Shown here in pieces: positions 60,099 to 64,000 of a stretch of DNA of 64,000 nucleotides. Origin of the DNA: TMED8 sp038125725 (GTDB lineage Bacteria > Pseudomonadota > Alphaproteobacteria > Rhodospirillales > Casp-alpha2); assembly GCA_038125725.1 (NCBI GenBank), contig JAYPEK010000005.1, forward strand, positions 62,001 to 126,000, in the 5' to 3' direction. How positions within the stretch are numbered: position 1 is the stretch's first letter; each line of letters begins with the position of its first letter. The notes under the pieces are model-generated. The model was not told the DNA's origin. It worked only from the letters and a program-made list of their open reading frames with translations, and did no database searches. A program made the position numbers and the translations under genes.

Positions 60099-61091
60099 TC
60101 AAGCGTTTTCATGTTGCTCGCGGAAGTGCGCCAGTTCTTCGTCACTGAGTTCGACGCCACGCGCGCCGGCCCGCATCATCAGCCAAACGATGCCGCCCGG
60201 CAAAGAGATCGCCAGCGAGACGACGCCGAAAAACAGCGACAGCGCCAAAGCGGCATCCTGGCTGACACCGACCAGCGCGAACATCCACACCATGGCGCCC
60301 TCGCGCACGCCCCAACCGCCGATGGAGATCGGCAACGACATAATCAGCAGCACCGGCGGGATCAGCACGATGCAATCAAGCAAGGTGACGTCGAGACCGA
60401 GCGCAAGGGCCAGGGCGAAGCAGGAAAGCGAAACGTTGAGATGGCCGACGATGCTCCAGGCAAGCGGCTTCGCGGCGCCGGAAATCCGGCCAAATACGCG
60501 GCGCGTATCGGCGCCGAGATGGCCGAGCCCACGCACGATACGCCATTTCCTCAAGCTCTCGGGCAGCTTGTGCAGCAGCGCCAGCAGCAGCGTGCCCCCG
60601 AGCGCCGCGGCGGTCACGCCCGCCACCGCCAAATGGGCGATGCGGGTCATGGCTTCGGGCACGTGCGGCAGGAACAGCGGCTGCGTGGCATCGACGAGGA
60701 TCACCAGCGCCAGTACCGTTGCCACCCGTTCGACGATGACGCCGTTGATGGCGCCGCTGGGCGTCAACCCGTTCTTGTAGGCCAGGTACATGCGCACCGC
60801 GTCGCCGCCGGTCCCACCGGGGAGCGCCTGGTTGAAAAACATGCCGATGTAGAACAGCCGCATCGCAAGCCAGGCCTGGAGCGGCGATTGCATGGCGGTG
60901 AGCACGCTGTTCCAGCGCATGCCCCCAATCAGGAACTGCAGCGCCAGCACGGCAGCGGAAAGCACCAGCAACGGGATATCGACGGTCGAGACATGCTGGG
61001 TCACCGCCGCCATGTCCACATTGGCGACCAGATACCAGATCAATCCACCGGAAACAGCGGCCTTGAGACCAATTGCCAGCCACTTCTTCAA
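60099..61091 (-). CDS. Lysylphosphatidylglycerol synthase-type membrane protein
   Basis: A 330-residue membrane protein of the LPG-synthase transmembrane (UPF0104, flippase-like) family. About eight helices are visible. Conserved points include 'GMRWNSVLTAMQSPLQAWLA' and 'GMFFNQALPGGTGGDAVRMY' (the conserved Asn-x-x-Leu-Pro-Gly-Gly-x-Gly-Gly-Asp) and the Gly-rich 'SLPISIGGWGVREGAMVWMF' in the second half. It lacks the soluble aminoacyl-transferase domain, so it may flip or move a lipid rather than modify it. Between pepA and amrS on the same strand, but without overlap. Confidence 0.88.
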   Translation of the reverse strand: MKKWLAIGLKAAVSGGLIWYLVANVDMAAVTQHVSTVDIPLLVLSAAVLALQFLIGGMRWNSVLTAMQSPLQAWLAMRLFYIGMFFNQALPGGTGGDAVRMYLAYKNGLTPSGAINGVIVERVATVLALVILVDATQPLFLPHVPEAMTRIAHLAVAGVTAAALGGTLLLALLHKLPESLRKWRIVRGLGHLGADTRRVFGRISGAAKPLAWSIVGHLNVSLSCFALALALGLDVTLLDCIVLIPPVLLIMSLPISIGGWGVREGAMVWMFALVGVSQDAALALSLFFGVVSLAISLPGGIVWLMMRAGARGVELSDEELAHFREQHENA

Positions 61092-61149
61092 CAGGGTTCT
61101 CCTCGCCGCATCGGGACCGGGCTTCGTTTAACACCTCGCCCCGAACAAG

Positions 61150-62256
61150 TCACGGCGGGGAATGCGCCGCCGCCGCTCCTTTTAACCGCAGCGGCACCCG
61201 CTTGCGGCCCCAATCGCCGGGCGGGCCGTCGAAGACGCCGGCCACCGGCGTGCCGCAATTGGCACAGTTGCCGTGGTAGTTTCCCTCGAAGCTGACGTTC
61301 CAGTCGGAAAGCAGGTACCAATCGCGCCCGATCAGCGTCTCGCCGCAGTTATGGCAATAGGTGCTCTGCCCTGCCTTGTCGTGCACGTTGCCGACGTAGG
61401 CGTAGCGCACCCCGTTCTCCATGGCGATGCGGCGCGCGCTCAGAAGTGTCTCCGTCGGCGTGCGCGGCTTGTCCTTCATCTTCCAGTCGGGATGAAAAGC
61501 GGAGAAATGCAGCGGCACGTCGGGCCCCAGGTGCTTGACGATCCAGCGCGTCATCTCGTCGATCTCGGCGTCGCCGTCGTTCTCGCCGGGTATCAGCAGG
61601 TCGGTAATCTCGAACCACACGTCGGTATCGTGCTTCAGATATTTCAACGTATCGAGCACACTATCGAGGCGCGCCGTGCAAAGCTCCTTGTAAAAATGCT
61701 CGGTAAAGGCCTTCAAATCGACGTTGGCGGCATCCATCCAGGAATAGAACTCCGCCCTCGGGTCGGGACAGATATAGCCCGCCGTCACCGCAACGTTCTT
61801 GATGCCGCGCTCGCGGCAGGCTCTCGCGGTATCAACGGCGTACTCAAGGAAAATGACCGGGTCGTTGTAGGTATAGGCGACGGACCGGCAGCCGGTCTTG
61901 GCCGCGGCGGCGGCGATCTCTTCCGGCGAGGCCAGGTCTTGCAGCTTATCGAAAGCGCGCGCCTTGGAGATGTTCCAGTTCTGGCAAAATTTGCAGGTGA
62001 GATTGCAGCCAGCCGTGCCGAACGACAGCACCGGCGTGCCCGGCAGGAAGTGGTTCAAGGGCTTCTTCTCGATGGGGTCGATGCAGAACCCGGACGAGCG
62101 GCCGTAGGTGGTTAGCACCACGGCGCCGTCCTCCACCGCGCGCACGTAGCAAAGCCCCCGCTGCCCCTCGCGCATCTTGCAGGCACGCGGGCAGAGGTCG
62201 CACTGGACGCGGCCGTCGTCCAGGGCATGCCAGTACTTGGTGGCGACGTTGCTCAT
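61150..62256 (-). CDS. amrS: AmmeMemoRadiSam-type radical SAM protein
   Basis: A 368-residue radical SAM enzyme. The cluster motif is Cys-x3-Cys-x2-Cys in 'SFGTAGCNLTCKFCQNWNIS' (about residues 78-97). It is preceded by an N-terminal Cys-rich region ('VQCDLCPRACKMREGQRGLC') and followed by C-terminal Cys pairs ('QSTYCHNCGETLIG', 'HGNCANCGTPVAG') that probably bind a metal. This layout matches AmrS, the radical SAM part of the AMMECR1/Memo/radical-SAM set. Neither a Memo nor an AMMECR1 gene is near, so it stands alone here. Reaction unknown. The start at 62256 gives the family N-terminus; the frame extends 8 codons upstream. Confidence 0.92.
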   Translation of the reverse strand: MSNVATKYWHALDDGRVQCDLCPRACKMREGQRGLCYVRAVEDGAVVLTTYGRSSGFCIDPIEKKPLNHFLPGTPVLSFGTAGCNLTCKFCQNWNISKARAFDKLQDLASPEEIAAAAAKTGCRSVAYTYNDPVIFLEYAVDTARACRERGIKNVAVTAGYICPDPRAEFYSWMDAANVDLKAFTEHFYKELCTARLDSVLDTLKYLKHDTDVWFEITDLLIPGENDGDAEIDEMTRWIVKHLGPDVPLHFSAFHPDWKMKDKPRTPTETLLSARRIAMENGVRYAYVGNVHDKAGQSTYCHNCGETLIGRDWYLLSDWNVSFEGNYHGNCANCGTPVAGVFDGPPGDWGRKRVPLRLKGAAAAHSPP

Positions 62257-62304
62257 GTTTGAGAGTCTAGCAGATTCCATGCAGGAATCATTGATCCAGG
62301 TGGA

Positions 62305-63099
62305 TCAACCGAGCGCCGCCAGCACCCCGTCCCAGAATTGAACCCGCGCCTCGACCGCCCGCTCGGCGGCGGCGACGGCTTCCTCGACGCGGGCCGGATC
62401 GCCGCCGCAGGCTTCGTTGAGCACCAGCAGCGACAGGGGCGCGTGGTGGTCTTCGTCCAGGTGGATGTGGCGGTTGAGGTAGTAGTGGAAGATCGGCGCA
62501 TCATCGGGGGTGATGTTCATATCGCGCAGGAACGAGCGGAACATGGCCGGGATGATGTGTTCGCGCCCGAGCGCGAAGGCAGCCGCGACCAGGTGAGGTT
62601 TTTGGGTGTCGATGAAGCCGAAGGTGGTGCGCATGAACGCCTTCGCCGGTTCGGGCGCGGCTGCGGTCGTGAGCGCGGTCTCGATGCCGGCCGATGCGGC
62701 CGTCTCGACGAAGCGGATGGCCGGTTCGGGATCGGCGCCGATCACGCGCATGGCGCCGCAGTAGAGCTCGAAGTGGGAGCCGTAGGTGGGATTGCCGTCC
62801 GCGTCGGGAAGCCCCTCGTCGCTCTCTTCCTCAATGACGATCTCGTTGATGAAGCGCCTGGCCGCCGGGTGTCCCCTGGGCTTCCAGGGATATCTTGAGG
62901 GCGCCAGGTCGTTCTGCAGGAACTTGCAGAGCGACATGAAATCCCAGACCGAATAGACGTGGTGCGTCATGAACACACGCAGGTCCGCCACCGTCTTCAA
63001 CCCGGTATAGATCGGGTGTTCGGCCAGGCGTTCCTGGAACGCCTGGATGCGGTCTTCGGGGAAGCGGGCCGGGCCGGATATCTGGGCGGTTTCAAGCAT
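62305..63099 (-). CDS. DUF3050 protein (haem-oxygenase-like fold)
   Basis: A 264-residue cytoplasmic protein. It has 'HPIYTGLKTVADLRVFMTHH', 'VYSVWDFMSLCKFLQNDLAP', 'INEIVIEEESDEGLP' and 'PIFHYYLNRHIHLDEDHHAP'. The spacing of Glu/His residues (Glu-Glu-Glu in the first, His-x-x-x-Asp-x-Asp-His-His in the last) is what haem-oxygenase-like diiron oxidases use to hold two irons, and matches DUF3050. It may therefore be an oxygen-activating enzyme of unknown substrate. It lies 48 bases upstream of amrS in the same orientation, so the two may be co-transcribed. Confidence 0.85.
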   Translation of the reverse strand: MLETAQISGPARFPEDRIQAFQERLAEHPIYTGLKTVADLRVFMTHHVYSVWDFMSLCKFLQNDLAPSRYPWKPRGHPAARRFINEIVIEEESDEGLPDADGNPTYGSHFELYCGAMRVIGADPEPAIRFVETAASAGIETALTTAAAPEPAKAFMRTTFGFIDTQKPHLVAAAFALGREHIIPAMFRSFLRDMNITPDDAPIFHYYLNRHIHLDEDHHAPLSLLVLNEACGGDPARVEEAVAAAERAVEARVQFWDGVLAALG

Positions 63100-63135
63100 G
63101 GATGACAGATGGGCAGGCTTCGCGCGTCTTCAAGG

Positions 63136-64000
63136 TCACTTCATGCCCGCCGGCGTCTTGGCCGGATGGCCGTCGTCGCGCAGCACCACGTAGACCGCCG
63201 GGATCACCAACAGCGTCAGCGCCGTCGACGACGCCAGGCCGAACACCATGGAAATGGCGAGCCCCTGGAAGATCGGATCGGTGAGGATGAAGGCGGCACC
63301 GATCATCGCCGCGACGGCGGTGAGCAGGATCGGGCGTAGCCGGATGGCGCCGGCTTGCAGGAGCGCATCGCGCAGCGCCTCCCCTTCGGCCATGCGATGG
63401 CGGATGAAATCCACCAACAAGATCGAGTTGCGCACCAGGATGCCCGCCAAGGCGACGAAGCCGATCATCGAGGTCGCGGTGAAGGGCGCATCGAAGATCA
63501 GGTGCCCGATAACGATGCCGATCAGCGACAGCGGGATCGGCGTCATGATCACCAGCGGCACCCGGAAGTTGGAGAACTGCCCGACGATCAGGATATAGAC
63601 CGCGATCAGCGCGAAGGCGAAGGCGAGGCCCATGTCGCGGAAGGTGACATAGGTGACCTCCCACTCCCCGTCCCACAGCACGGTGGCCTGCTTCAAATCC
63701 GTCGGCTGACCGTGATAGGCGATGGTGGGCGCGCCTTCGGCGCCCCAGTTCATCTTCGCCAGTTCGTCGTTGACGTCGAACATGCCGTAGATGGGGGCCT
63801 CGAAGCGGCCGGCCAGTTCACCGTAGACGACCTCGGCGAAGCGGCCGTTGTGGCGGAAGATCGGATAGGAGGCGAGTTCGCGCTTCAGGCGCACGATATC
63901 GCCGATCTCGACCACCGCGCCCTTGTCGGCGGCCTCGCCCGGCGCCTCCACCGGCGTCGCCATCAGATGCTCTCCCAGGAACAGGCTCTTCTTCGGCAGC
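63136..64000 (-). CDS. RND efflux transporter, C-terminal part (5' end outside window)
   Basis: The last ~287 codons of an RND-type proton-driven transporter gene; the frame is open to the window edge, so Met 63963 is internal. A periplasmic loop is followed by the final membrane helices: 'GLAFAFALIAVYILIVGQFS', 'LVIMTPIPLSLIGIVIGHLI', 'MIGFVALAGILVRNSILLVD' (the conserved Gly-x-x-Val-x-Asn helix region), 'MIGAAFILTDPIFQGLAISM' and 'ALTLLVIPAVYVVLRDDGHP'. It belongs to the large AcrB/CzcA-like family, nearest to the short-loop 'efflux RND permease' type. It ends 36 bases before the DUF3050 gene start. Substrate unknown. Confidence 0.88.
   Translation of the reverse strand, partial: LPKKSLFLGEHLMATPVEAPGEAADKGAVVEIGDIVRLKRELASYPIFRHNGRFAEVVYGELAGRFEAPIYGMFDVNDELAKMNWGAEGAPTIAYHGQPTDLKQATVLWDGEWEVTYVTFRDMGLAFAFALIAVYILIVGQFSNFRVPLVIMTPIPLSLIGIVIGHLIFDAPFTATSMIGFVALAGILVRNSILLVDFIRHRMAEGEALRDALLQAGAIRLRPILLTAVAAMIGAAFILTDPIFQGLAISMVFGLASSTALTLLVIPAVYVVLRDDGHPAKTPAGMK

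Overview
The window looks like chromosomal housekeeping and accessory DNA from a GC-rich alphaproteobacterium, most likely a marine or halotolerant member of the Rhodospirillales or a close relative. Supporting clues are an EipB/DUF1849 envelope protein, an HdaA-type DnaA homologue, a non-discriminating-type AspRS, a perfect CtrA-like box, an ectABC operon and many short, tightly packed operons with ATGA-type overlaps. No rRNA, tRNA, CRISPR array, insertion sequence, prophage or conjugative module was seen. Gene density is high. Only two stretches longer than 300 bases lack a gene: 21513-22455, upstream of ectA, and 53396-53806, between a CoA-transferase gene and an aldo/keto reductase gene. 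Both carry copies of the same dispersed repeat.

Layout, 1-16 kb: the 3' end of a choline-sulfatase gene, an APC permease, a helix-turn-helix gene with an unknown partner, a ROK sugar kinase, and an orphan ligJ-ligK pair (the late steps of protocatechuate/gallate 4,5-cleavage). Then come eipB, a divergent unknown gene with a CtrA-like box between them, a SPOR lipoprotein, aspS, an enoyl-CoA hydratase, a TauD dioxygenase divergent from a LysR regulator, fmt-def and an FAD oxidoreductase.

16-34 kb: a TPR-sulfotransferase; ectABC followed 9 bp later by an unknown gene; a CNT nucleoside transporter; a single-domain response regulator; a metallopeptidase; phhB with a small overlapping partner; a nitroreductase-SDR-SDR operon; acetoacetyl-CoA synthetase followed by a second TauD dioxygenase; an MBL hydrolase; a degenerate receiver protein; and a very unusual receiver-transmembrane-periplasmic fusion protein.

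34-48 kb: a 27-residue membrane microprotein with its own terminator, rnd and ppx (convergent), an SDR, and the operon DUF2066 - CDP-alcohol phosphatidyltransferase - AI-2E transporter - hdaA. Divergent from it is purM-purN, in which purM appears to start at AUA. Then ndk, an MFS transporter, an ABC-F ATPase and a PAS-GGDEF-EAL protein.

49-64 kb: a metal-receptor-like protein, an MFS transporter and a MazG-like protein in one operon; a CoA-transferase/CoA-ester lyase pair; an aldo/keto reductase; a small membrane protein; a tartrate/isopropylmalate-type dehydrogenase broken by an in-frame amber codon; an EAL protein; a cyclase-family hydrolase; holC and pepA; an LPG-synthase-type membrane protein; a stand-alone AmrS radical SAM protein; a DUF3050 protein; and the 3' end of an RND transporter gene.

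The most unusual items are the putative AUA start of purM, the amber-interrupted dehydrogenase, the receiver-TM-periplasmic fusion, the fourth gene of the ectoine operon, the 27-residue microprotein and the dispersed repeat family. All function calls come from reading motifs by eye; no database search was run.
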